Assembly (NCBI RefSeq): GCF_018987235.1
Contig: NZ_CP072197.1
Span: 806,001-870,000 of the forward strand
Source of the DNA: Lactobacillus crispatus
GTDB lineage: Bacteria; Bacillota; Bacilli; Lactobacillales; Lactobacillaceae
Reading direction: 5' to 3'
DNA length: 64,000 nucleotides
The translations under genes and the position numbers were made by a program. The notes below the pieces were generated by a model. That model ran no database searches. It was given only the letters and a program-made list of their open reading frames with translations, and was not told the DNA's origin. Positions 37,135 through 44,979 of this stretch are shown here, piece by piece (position 1 is the first letter of the stretch; each line of letters starts with the position of its first letter).

Positions 37135-37164
37135 TACAATGTTTTATTAAAAAGGAGAAGTTTT

Positions 37165-37407
37165 ATGTCAGAAGAAGAAATTTTTAATAAAATCAAGGAC
37201 ATGATCGCTGATAATTTTGATGTTGATAAAGACAAGATTACTGAAAACACTAATTTTATGGACGATTTAGATGCTGATTCAATTGATTTGGTTGAATTTA
37301 TTTTGCAATTGGAAGATGAATTTGGCGCAGAAATTCCTGACGATGAAGCTGAAAAAATTAAAACAATTGGTGATGCTGTTTCATATATTAAGTCTCATCA
37401 AGGATAA
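37165..37407 (+). CDS. acpP: Acyl carrier protein
   Basis: The protein has 80 residues, strongly acidic, four-helix ACP. The phosphopantetheine site is Ser39 in [12 protein letters not shown]. It carries growing acyl chains as thioesters. It has its own strong ribosome site (aaaggaga) and follows plsX. The dlt-type carrier protein would be near dltABD, so this is the fatty-acid-type ACP. Confidence 0.94.
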   Translation: MSEEEIFNKIKDMIADNFDVDKDKITENTNFMDDLDADSIDLVEFILQLEDEFGAEIPDDEAEKIKTIGDAVSYIKSHQG

Positions 37408-37414
37408 TTTTCTA

Positions 37415-37452
37415 AAAAAAGCCGTGTCGTGATTTGCATACGACCGGCTTTG
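37415..37452 (+). terminator. Hairpin after acpP, possible terminator overlapping the opp promoter
   Basis: aaagccg-gtcgt (37418-37430) pairs with acgac-ggcttt (37440-37451). The T tail is short, so termination may be partial. The loop contains the -35 box of the opp promoter. Confidence 0.55.
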
Positions 37453-37462
37453 TGTTTATATT
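37434..37462 (+). promoter_or_regulatory. Candidate promoter of oppDFBC
   Basis: TTGCAT (37434-37439) and TATATT (37457-37462) are 17 bases apart, with about 60 bases of leader before oppD. The -35 lies in the loop of a hairpin, so the dyad could also act as an operator. No regulator is identified. Confidence 0.55.
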
Positions 37463-37525
37463 TAGAAAATAAATAGAAAAGATTAAATGCTTTTAATAAA
37501 AAAGCTCGAGATGGAGGAATGACCT

Positions 37526-38542
37526 TTGGAGAAGCAGAGTGATCTTTTATTAGATATTCAACACCTGCATACGGCATACCGTTTGCAAGGGAAATTCTAT
37601 GATGCGGCAGACGATGTTAATCTGACTCTGAAGCGCGACGAGATTTTAGCCATCGTTGGTGAATCTGGTTGTGGTAAGAGTACAATTGCCTCAAGTATCA
37701 TTGGATTGTACGACCATAAAAATACTAAAGTAACAGGGGACATTCTTTACAATGAATTAAACCTAGTTGGCTTGAATGAATCACTTTTCAATAAGATTCG
37801 TGGGGACAAGATCGGAATGATCTTCCAGGACCCGTTAGCCAGCTTGAACCCATTGATGCGTGTTGGTGACCAAGTTGCTGAAACTCTTTATTACCACACT
37901 GATATGGACGAAAAAACACGTCACGCACGTGTCATTGAATTGTTTAATCAAGTAGGAATGCCAAAGCCTGAAGAAATGTACGAAATGTACCCACATGAGT
38001 TGTCTGGTGGGCTTCGTCAGCGTGTTGTAATTGCGATGGCGATTGCATGTAAGCCTGAAGTTATTATTGCCGATGAACCAACAACAGCTTTGGATGTTAC
38101 TATTCAAGCTCAAATTTTGGATTTGCTTGAAGATATTCAAAAACAATCCCACTCAGGGATTATTTTGATCACTCACGACTTAGGTGTTGTAGCAGAAACT
38201 GCTGATGAAGTTGCAGTCATGTATGCTGGTCAAATTGTTGAAAAATCTGATGTAAAGACAATTTTTGAAAACCCACTTCATCCATATACTCGATCATTAC
38301 TTAACTCAATGCCTCAATCAGACGATACGGATGAAGATCTTCATGTAATTCACGGTACTGTGCCATCTTTGAAGAATATGCCACGTACTGGTGATAGATT
38401 TGCTGCAAGAATTCCTTGGATTCCTGCTAGCGCACATGAAGAAGAACCTAAGGTGCATGAAGTTGCGCCAGGTCACTGGGTAAGATGTACTTGCTGGAAG
38501 TCATTCCACTTTGAGGATGAAAAGACAGCAAGTGGGGAGTAG
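37526..38542 (+). CDS. oppD: Oligopeptide ABC transporter ATPase OppD
   Basis: The protein has 338 residues from TTG 37526, with ggagga 7 bases before. Walker A is GESGCGKS, the signature LSGGLRQRV and Walker B VIIADEPTTALD. The C-terminal oligopeptide-transporter extension is present (NPLHPYTRSLLNSMPQ, with the cysteine-containing VRCTCWKSF at the end). With OppF it powers uptake of peptides bound by OppA through OppBC. It is the first gene of the operon; oppF follows after three bases. Confidence 0.95.
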   Translation: MEKQSDLLLDIQHLHTAYRLQGKFYDAADDVNLTLKRDEILAIVGESGCGKSTIASSIIGLYDHKNTKVTGDILYNELNLVGLNESLFNKIRGDKIGMIFQDPLASLNPLMRVGDQVAETLYYHTDMDEKTRHARVIELFNQVGMPKPEEMYEMYPHELSGGLRQRVVIAMAIACKPEVIIADEPTTALDVTIQAQILDLLEDIQKQSHSGIILITHDLGVVAETADEVAVMYAGQIVEKSDVKTIFENPLHPYTRSLLNSMPQSDDTDEDLHVIHGTVPSLKNMPRTGDRFAARIPWIPASAHEEEPKVHEVAPGHWVRCTCWKSFHFEDEKTASGE

Positions 38543-38545
38543 TTT

Positions 38546-39532
38546 ATGGCAAAAGAAATTATTCAAATCAAAGATTTAAAGGTCTATTACCCAATTCGCT
38601 CTGGATTTTGGAACAGAATTACTGATTATGTCCGTGCCGTTGATGGGATTAATTTCTCAATTGGTGAAGGTGAAACTTACGGTTTAATCGGTGAATCTGG
38701 TTCTGGTAAATCTACTACCGGTAAGGCGATTGTTGGGGTTGAAAAAGTTACAAGTGGTCAAATCATGTATAAGGGTTTGGACGTAACTAAGGCAAGCAAC
38801 CGTAAGAAGCTTGATTATAATAAAGATGTTCAAATGATCTTCCAGGATTCAATGTCAAGTTTGAACCCAAGAAAGAGAATTGAAGATATCATTGCAGAGC
38901 CAATTAGAAACTTTGAAAATCTGACTACTGATCAAGAACGTGATCGTGTTCAAGAATTGTTGGATATTGTAGGGATGCCTAGTGATGCGATCTACAAGTA
39001 CCCACATGAATTCTCAGGTGGTCAGCGTCAGAGAATCGGTGTTGCTCGTGCCGTTGCTACTAACCCTAAGTTAATTGTTGCGGATGAACCAACGTCTGCT
39101 TTGGACTTGTCAGTTCAAGCACAGGTTTTGAACTTCATGAAGCACATTCAACAACAATACAACATTGCTTACTTGTTCATTTCACACGACTTGGGTGTTG
39201 TTAAGCACATGTCAGAAAACTTGGCAATCATGCACCGTGGTCGTTTGGTTGAATTAGGTAGCCGTGAAGAAATCTACAAGCACCCAATTCACATCTATAC
39301 TAAGCGTTTGCTTTCCGCTATTCCTCAAGTTGATGTTGAACATCGTGAAGAACACAAGAAACATCGCGAACAAGTTGAAAAAGAATTTGAAGAAAATCAA
39401 AGTAAATGGTACGACAAGGATGGTCGTGTATATCCATTACAACAAGTAGCACCTAAGCACTGGGTAGCTTTGCCAAAAGATATGGCCCACGAAGCTAAAC
39501 TTGAAGAATTAGAAGAAAAGGAGAGTGATTAA
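38546..39532 (+). CDS. oppF: Oligopeptide ABC transporter ATPase OppF
   Basis: The protein has 328 residues with Walker A GESGSGKST, signature FSGGQRQRIG, Walker B LIVADEPTSALDLS and the C-terminal HPIHIYTKRLLSAIPQVD. It is the second nucleotide-binding subunit, partner of OppD on the inner face of the membrane. Three bases separate it from oppD and two from oppB. Confidence 0.96.
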   Translation: MAKEIIQIKDLKVYYPIRSGFWNRITDYVRAVDGINFSIGEGETYGLIGESGSGKSTTGKAIVGVEKVTSGQIMYKGLDVTKASNRKKLDYNKDVQMIFQDSMSSLNPRKRIEDIIAEPIRNFENLTTDQERDRVQELLDIVGMPSDAIYKYPHEFSGGQRQRIGVARAVATNPKLIVADEPTSALDLSVQAQVLNFMKHIQQQYNIAYLFISHDLGVVKHMSENLAIMHRGRLVELGSREEIYKHPIHIYTKRLLSAIPQVDVEHREEHKKHREQVEKEFEENQSKWYDKDGRVYPLQQVAPKHWVALPKDMAHEAKLEELEEKESD

Positions 39533-39534
39533 GC

Positions 39535-40494
39535 ATGTGGAAAACGATTTTACGGCGTTTGTTAATCATGATCCCTCAATTGATTATCTTGAGTTTGCTG
39601 GTCTTCCTTTTGGCTAAAATGATGCCTGGTGACCCATTCAGTGGATCAATTAACCCTAACACCGACCCTAAACAAATTGAAGCCTTAAAACGGGCTGCAG
39701 GTCTGTTTGATCCATGGTACGTGCAATACTTTAGATGGGTGGGCAACTTGTTCCATGGTGATCTTGGTACAAGTTACATCCAGCACGTTCCTGTAACTTC
39801 ATTGATTGCCGATCGTGCAAATAACACCTTCTGGTTATCACTTTTAACTACTATTTTGACTTATAGTATTGCTATCCCTCTTGGTATTACTTCAGGTCGT
39901 CACCAAGACGAATGGCAAGATACTAGTGTTAGAATTTTTAACTACATCACCTTGGCTACCCCAGGATTCGTATTCTACATCTTAGGTTTGTGGCTCTTCG
40001 GTTTCACCTTGGGCTGGTTCCCAATTTCTGGTTCTGTTTCAGCTAGTGCCTCTGGTTTCTGGGGCGTACTTGGCAGTAGAATCTATCACATGATTTTGCC
40101 AGCAATTCTGTATGCCTTGATTACTACTACTGGTACTGTTCAGTACTTAAGAACTGGGATTGTTGATAACAAGGTTGAAGACTACGTAAGAACCGCTCGT
40201 AGTAAGGGTGTGCCTGAAAATGTCGTCTTCAACAAGCACATTTTACGTAACTCATTATTGCCAATCGCTGCCTTCCTTGGTAACACTATTACCGGTTTGC
40301 TTAGTGGTTCAATGATCATTGAAAGTGTATTTAGTTACCCTGGTATGGGTAAGTTGTTCCTTGACTCAATTGGTCAACGTGACTACACTACTCTGACTGC
40401 TTTGATTTTGATCTTTGGTATCTTGACTCTAATTGGTAACTTATTGTCAGATATCATTATGAGTATCATTGACCCACGTATTAGAATTCAATAG
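39535..40494 (+). CDS. oppB: Oligopeptide ABC transporter permease OppB
   Basis: The protein has 319 residues with about six membrane helices, the first at residues 9-30 (LLIMIPQLIILSLLVFLLA). The cytoplasmic EAA-type loop is YVRTARSKGVPENVVFNKHILRN, shortened here. It forms the translocation path with OppC. The gene lies in an unbroken operon and has the usual length. Confidence 0.96.
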   Translation: MWKTILRRLLIMIPQLIILSLLVFLLAKMMPGDPFSGSINPNTDPKQIEALKRAAGLFDPWYVQYFRWVGNLFHGDLGTSYIQHVPVTSLIADRANNTFWLSLLTTILTYSIAIPLGITSGRHQDEWQDTSVRIFNYITLATPGFVFYILGLWLFGFTLGWFPISGSVSASASGFWGVLGSRIYHMILPAILYALITTTGTVQYLRTGIVDNKVEDYVRTARSKGVPENVVFNKHILRNSLLPIAAFLGNTITGLLSGSMIIESVFSYPGMGKLFLDSIGQRDYTTLTALILIFGILTLIGNLLSDIIMSIIDPRIRIQ

Positions 40495-40508
40495 GGAGGA
40501 GAGAAAAA

Positions 40509-41438
40509 ATGGCTGATAAAAAAGAAAAAGCTACAAAGAAAGCTACTAAAGAAGACGCAAAGCAAAAGGCTACTCTCCCACCTTCTGGATTCAAGGTGGC
40601 AATGCACGAAATTGTGCGTTCAAAGTCTGCTTTAACAGCTTTGATTATCATTATCGTAATTTTACTGTTTACATTCGGTGGTTCATTATTCTTGAACCGT
40701 GCTCAAGTAACTGAAATGAACATTGCGGATTCATATTATGGTTGGGGTGAAGCAGGCCACTTGTTAGGTACTGATGACGGTGGTCGTGACATCTTGAAGC
40801 TGCTAATCATGGGTGGACGTAACTCAATCATGATCGGTATTTCAGTTACTGTAATTACTGAAATTGTTGGTTTGGTAGTCGGTTTGGTTTCTGGTTACTT
40901 TGGTGGAACAATTGACTCAGTTATCATGAGAATAGTTGACTTTATCCAGATTTTGCCACAAATGCCAATTATTATTGTTTTGACTACTGTTATTCCTAAC
41001 TACAATGCCGTAACTTTGGTATTCTTGATTGCGATGTTTGGTTGGACGGTCACGGCACGTTACTTCCGTTCGTTCGTCCTATCGCAGCGTGGTCGTGACT
41101 ATGTTTTGGCATCTAAGACTTCAGGTTCATCTAACTTTAAGATTATGTTCCGTGAAGTTTTGCCAAACATTACTTCAATGATTATCATTGACGTTGTTTT
41201 GAGTATTGCTGGTAACATTGGTATTGAAACTAGTTTGTCATTCTTGAACTATGGTTTACCAAGTACTACGCCATCACTTGGTACTTTGATTGGTTTTGCC
41301 AATGACCCAGTTAACGTTATTAACCGTCCATGGTTGTGGTTGCCTGCTACTATCTTGCTTTTGGTAATTTCCTTAAGTATTAACTATGTTGGTCAAGCTC
41401 TGCAACGTGCTGGTGACGCAAGACAGCGTGAAAACTAA
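40509..41438 (+). CDS. oppC: Oligopeptide ABC transporter permease OppC
   Basis: The protein has 309 residues. A lysine-rich cytoplasmic N-terminus (DKKEKATKKATKEDAKQ) is followed by a first helix and an extracytoplasmic loop with LLGTDDGGRDILK, typical of OppC. Five further helices and the EAA loop YVLASKTSGSSNFKIMFREV follow. It pairs with OppB. Ribosome site gggagga. A terminator follows. Confidence 0.96.
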   Translation: MADKKEKATKKATKEDAKQKATLPPSGFKVAMHEIVRSKSALTALIIIIVILLFTFGGSLFLNRAQVTEMNIADSYYGWGEAGHLLGTDDGGRDILKLLIMGGRNSIMIGISVTVITEIVGLVVGLVSGYFGGTIDSVIMRIVDFIQILPQMPIIIVLTTVIPNYNAVTLVFLIAMFGWTVTARYFRSFVLSQRGRDYVLASKTSGSSNFKIMFREVLPNITSMIIIDVVLSIAGNIGIETSLSFLNYGLPSTTPSLGTLIGFANDPVNVINRPWLWLPATILLLVISLSINYVGQALQRAGDARQREN

Positions 41439-41456
41439 TAAAGTAATAATTAAATT

Positions 41457-41490
41457 AAAACAGCTCTATCGCTTAGTAGAGCTGTTTTTT
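41457..41490 (+). terminator. Rho-independent terminator after oppC
   Basis: aaaacagctcta (41457-41468) pairs with tagagctgtttt (41477-41488), followed by T. It separates the transporter core from the oppA genes. Confidence 0.9.
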
Positions 41491-41556
41491 GTTTATATAA
41501 CTAAAATCTTATTTAAAGTAAATAAAATAAATATTAAAAATTATTTCATAAAACTA

Positions 41557-41584
41557 TTGCATTTCTAATTTATGGCGGTATTAT
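41557..41584 (+). promoter_or_regulatory. Promoter of the first oppA
   Basis: TTGCAT (41557-41562) and TATTAT (41579-41584) are separated by 16 bases. The leader is about 58 bases long. The -35 is identical to that of the oppD promoter. Confidence 0.55.
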
Positions 41585-41649
41585 TTAATCATCAACTTGA
41601 TTCAAATAACTATTGAAAAAGAATTGTATCCTAGATGGGGGAAACAAGT

Positions 41650-43276
41650 ATGAAATTATCAAGAGTATTGGGTTCAGTAGGAGTCGTTTCTGCGGCAGCG
41701 TTAGCTTTAGTTGCTTGTGGTAAGAGTAGCAATAACAATGCTGGCGCAAAGGATGCCAAGAAGTTTAAGGAAACTACTCCAGTTAAGGCAGTCAAAAAGG
41801 GCGGCACTTTATCATATGCTGAAGAAACTGATACACCTTTTACAGGTATTTTTAACAATGAATTATCAACTTCTGCTATTGACACAGATGTAGCACAGTT
41901 TGGTAATGAATCATTATTTGATACTGATGACAGTTACAAGATTAATAGCAAGGGACCTGCAACTTTTAAGTTGGACCGTAAAACTAAGACTATCACTATT
42001 GAAGTTAAAAAAGGTGTTAAGTGGTCAGATGGTAAGCAGGTTACTGCAAAAGATGTAGAGTATGAATATGAAGTTATGGCTAACAAGGGCACAAAGTCTC
42101 AACGTTATACTGCTTCACTTCAAAACATTGTTGGTGTAACTGAATATCATGATGGCAAAGCTAAGACTATTTCAGGTATTGATATGCCAGATGGAGCAAA
42201 TGGACGTAAAGTTGTAATTCACTTCAAAGAAATGAAACCAGGTATGCTTCAATCAGGTAACGGTTACTTCCTTGAAACTGCAAGTCCATACCATCAATTA
42301 AAGAGGATTCCATTTAATAAACTGGAATCTTCTGATGCTGTTCGTAAGAATCCATTGTTCTTTGGCCCTTACAAGATTAGCAAGATTGTTCGTGGTCAAT
42401 CAATTACTTGGGTACCTAACAAATACTACTGGAGAGGTAAGCCAAATCTTGATAAAATTACTGTTTCAGTAATTAATTCAAATTCTGCTTCTCAAGCAAT
42501 TAAGAGTCATAAGTTTGATATTGCACAAGTTGTTAACTCACAATGGCAACAAGTTAAGAATACTAAGAAAGTCAACTTTGTAGCTAAGGTTCCACTTCAA
42601 TATGGTTACATGGGCTTTAAGGTTGGTAAATGGGAACATGGCAAGAACGTCATGAATCCTAAGGCCAAGATGAACAATAAGTCACTTCGTCAAGCTATGG
42701 CTTACGCTATGAACATCGATGCTGTTACTAAGCGTTACACTCAAGGTCTGAGCTTCAGAATTCCAACTTTAATCCCAGAACAATTCGGGCAATACTTTGA
42801 TAAGAATGTTAAGGGCTACTCATACAACCTTAAGAAGGCAAACCAATTGCTTGATAAGGCTGGTTATAAGAAGAAAGGTACTTACAGAGTACAACCAAAT
42901 GGTAAGCCTTTAACTATTCACCTTGCAGCTATGACTGGTAGTTCAACTCAAGAACCAATCATTAGAAACTACATCCAACAATGGAAGAAGATTGGCTTGA
43001 ACGTTAAGTTGACTGGTGGTCGTTTGATCGAATTCAACTCATTCTACGATAAGGTTCAGAATGATTCTAAAGATGTTGATGTATTTATGGCAGCATGGTC
43101 ACTTTCAAGTGAACCATCACCAAATGACCTTTACAACGAGAAGGCTCCATTCAACTTTACTCGTTTTGTAACCAAGAAGAATAGTCAACTTCTTGAAGAA
43201 ATGGACTCACAAAAAGCATTTAATACTAAATATAGAGTTGATAAATTCCATGAGTGGCAAAAGTACATGAATGATG
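41650..43276 (+). pseudogene. oppA: Oligopeptide-binding lipoprotein OppA (first copy), 5' part, interrupted by IS256
   Basis: Translation from ATG 41650 (ggggga upstream; an ATG at 41635 lies within the ribosome site) begins with a lipoprotein signal ending LALVACGKS. Cys is the lipidation site. The SBP_bac_5 body follows (EVKKGVKWSDGKQVTAKDVE, VRGQSITWVPNKYYWRGKP, RVQPNGKPLTIHLAAMTGSS). The OppA frame ends at KYMND (43276), where an IS256 element starts. Read-through adds about 13 foreign residues and a stop at 43317. The C-terminal 41 or so residues are on the other side of the element at 44657. Such proteins bind peptides outside the cell; loss of the last strands probably harms folding. 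Confidence 0.93.
43269..43276 (+). repeat. 8-bp target-site duplication, left copy
   Basis: GAATGATG here and again at 44649-44656 flank the IS256 element exactly, as expected for this family. Confidence 0.93.
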
Positions 43277-43338
43277 GAAACTGTCAAATCTTTTGTGTAA
43301 ATAGATCTTTCTCGTAAATTGATTTTTTAATTATTTAT

Positions 43339-44517
43339 TTAATCAAAGTAGGATTCTAAGGTGTCCTGAACCTGACCAAAGCCTTTATGAATTCGATTGA
43401 AATAACGGTCATTGTAGCTCATTGCCTGGATGCCAATAAATGCATCAAGCGACTGTTCAGTTGGAAATTCTGCCTTAGGCTTAGCTTTACGCTTGATGAC
43501 GTTGTTAAAGGATTCAATCATATTGGTTGAATAAATTGAAGCTCTGATTTGTTTGGGATAATTGTAGAAGACTAGCAGATCGGGCTCAATTTCCTTCAAA
43601 CCTTTGATGACATGGCTATAAGCTTTATTCCATTTGGCATAGAATTTGTGCAAGACAGCTGCAGCTTCTTTTTTGCTTGTCTGTTGATGTATCTGCTTGA
43701 ATTCGTTCATGATCTTTTCACGATCGTCGACGCGTACTTTAGCGCAGATATTGCGCATGACATGAACCAGGCAGCGTTGAAAATGAGCTTTAGGATAAGT
43801 CCTGGCCAAGGCTGTTTTCATGCCAACAACACCATCAGAAAGAAAAAGCTCAACTTGCTTCAAGCCTCTGGACTTCATGTTTTGAAGCATCTCTGTCCAA
43901 ACTTCAATGTTCTCACTAGGAGCAATGCAGTAGTCAATGACTTCCTTATGTCCATTAGGTTTAATGCCAATGGCAATATATACTGCTTCACGCTCAAACG
44001 TTTCTCGGCGCAAAGGAAGGTATGTCGCATCCAAATAGACACAGAAAAACTTGTCGCTTAGCTTGCGCTTGTGATAAGCCTCAATCTTGGGGAGCATCTG
44101 CTTGGAAATATTTGATACTTGAGCTGGACTATAATGACTGCCATACATTTTCTCAATCAAGTCAGCGATTTCTCTGGTAGTTACGCCTTTGGAGTATAGC
44201 TTGATAATCGTGCTTTCCAAAACATCAGAGTGCTGCTTGTAGTCAGGCAGCGTGTGCTGATGAAACTGACCGTTGCGGTCTCGAGGCACTTGCACTTCAA
44301 TTGGTCCAAACTGGGTATCAACCTTGCGGAAATAAGCACCATTTCTAGAATTGCCAGTATTCCAGCCATTTCTGGCATAGGGATCATAGCCTAGAAAGGC
44401 AGTCAACTCAGCTTCTAGCAAGTTATTAACAGCCTGTTGTAGCTCTTTGCGCAATAAATCATTTATTTTGTCTGGATTGAATAGAGCTTGAGCAAAATCT
44501 TTGGTAAAATCATTCAT
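43339..44517 (-). CDS. IS256-family (mutator-type) transposase
   Basis: The protein has 392 residues, full length for the family. The N-terminal DNA-binding region includes LEAELTAFLGYDPYARNG. The catalytic domain has VYLDATYLPLRRE (Asp), LFLSDGVVGMK (Asp) and the mutator signature region FQRCLVHVMRNICAKV. The final Glu is in STNMIESFNNVIKRK. It should be active. The start ATG at 44517 has no AGGAGG-type site next to it and lies at the foot of a large hairpin (44519-44582). Confidence 0.95.
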   Translation of the reverse strand: MNDFTKDFAQALFNPDKINDLLRKELQQAVNNLLEAELTAFLGYDPYARNGWNTGNSRNGAYFRKVDTQFGPIEVQVPRDRNGQFHQHTLPDYKQHSDVLESTIIKLYSKGVTTREIADLIEKMYGSHYSPAQVSNISKQMLPKIEAYHKRKLSDKFFCVYLDATYLPLRRETFEREAVYIAIGIKPNGHKEVIDYCIAPSENIEVWTEMLQNMKSRGLKQVELFLSDGVVGMKTALARTYPKAHFQRCLVHVMRNICAKVRVDDREKIMNEFKQIHQQTSKKEAAAVLHKFYAKWNKAYSHVIKGLKEIEPDLLVFYNYPKQIRASIYSTNMIESFNNVIKRKAKPKAEFPTEQSLDAFIGIQAMSYNDRYFNRIHKGFGQVQDTLESYFD

Positions 44518-44518
44518 G

Positions 44519-44582
44519 AAGGAGTTCTTCTTTCTGTATGTGTTTTTTTGTTCAAACCAATCATACGAGAAAGGAACTCCTT
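44519..44582 (-). other. Large hairpin covering the leader of the IS256 transposase
   Basis: Arms 44519-44540 and 44562-44582 are inverse complements apart from two small bulges: AAGGAGTTC, then CTTTCT, then GTATG on each arm. In the minus-strand mRNA the hairpin ends directly before the start codon. Its distal arm holds the only AAGGAG. It could keep read-through transcripts from being translated (inferred). Confidence 0.7.
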
Positions 44583-44648
44583 TTTCTAATGTTTAAAGAA
44601 ATAAATTTAAGGAATCATTCATCCTTACACAAACTATTTTACAGTCTC

Positions 44649-44656
44649 GAATGATG
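44649..44656 (+). repeat. 8-bp target-site duplication, right copy
   Basis: GAATGATG, identical to 43269-43276. Confidence 0.93.
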
Positions 44657-44781
44657 AAGCTTATGTTGTTCCAACTACAAATGCATACAGCATCCAAGCA
44701 GTTAACAGTAAGATTACAGGCTTCTCACTTAAGCCATCAGATGCCAACTCATTATGGTACAAGGTTGGTTACGCTAAGTAA
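44657..44781 (+). pseudogene. oppA: OppA (first copy), 3' remnant after IS256
   Basis: In the frame that continues from the duplicated target (AAT GAT at 44650-44655), this fragment encodes EAYVVPTTNAYSIQAVNSK, then ITGFSLKPSDANSLWYKVGY, AK and stop. It aligns with the C-terminus of the second OppA (EAYVIPVANSYSITAVNKK and following). It has no start of its own. Removal of the element plus one target copy would rebuild a frame of about 588 codons. Confidence 0.93.
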
Positions 44782-44865
44782 TTCATTGATCATTAGTAAA
44801 ATTAAACTCCAAAATTCTAAACATAAACAAATTCCTTATATTAAATTCTAATAACTAACTAATAG

Positions 44866-44902
44866 AAAAGACAGGTATCTTAATCCAAATGCCTGTCTTT
44901 TT
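44866..44902 (+). terminator. Rho-independent terminator of the first oppA
   Basis: aaagacagg (44867-44875) pairs with cctgtcttt (44892-44900), followed by T. Confidence 0.85.
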
Positions 44903-44909
44903 CATGCTA

Positions 44910-44938
44910 TTGTTATGTTTTTGTAATAGTGATAAAAT
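44910..44938 (+). promoter_or_regulatory. Promoter of the second oppA
   Basis: TTGTTA (44910-44915) and TAAAAT (44933-44938) are separated by 17 bases. The start codon follows about 42 bases later. The second oppA is thus independent of the disrupted copy. Confidence 0.55.
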
Positions 44939-44979
44939 TAAAAGGTCAACTTGCTCCAAGTAATGGAGGAATTTTACTA

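Larger units (their letters stand above)
43277..44648. mobile_element. IS256-family insertion sequence, IS1201-like, complete
   Basis: The 1,372-bp element has 24-bp imperfect inverted ends (43277-43300 begins GAAACTGTC; 44625-44648 ends ACAGTCTC; 20 of 24 bases match) and one intact transposase on the minus strand. It is flanked by an 8-bp duplication inside oppA. Size, end length and duplication length resemble IS1201 of L. helveticus; that assignment is from memory of the family. It appears intact and recent. Confidence 0.93.

Noticed and set aside
9517..44648. Composite transposon bounded by insertion sequences
   Set aside because: The elements belong to three different families, and the DNA between the IS982 and IS256 copies is core housekeeping sequence in conserved order.
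44651..44851. Short open frame after the IS256 element as a new gene
   Set aside because: It is out of frame with the OppA 3' remnant, which clearly accounts for the same bases.
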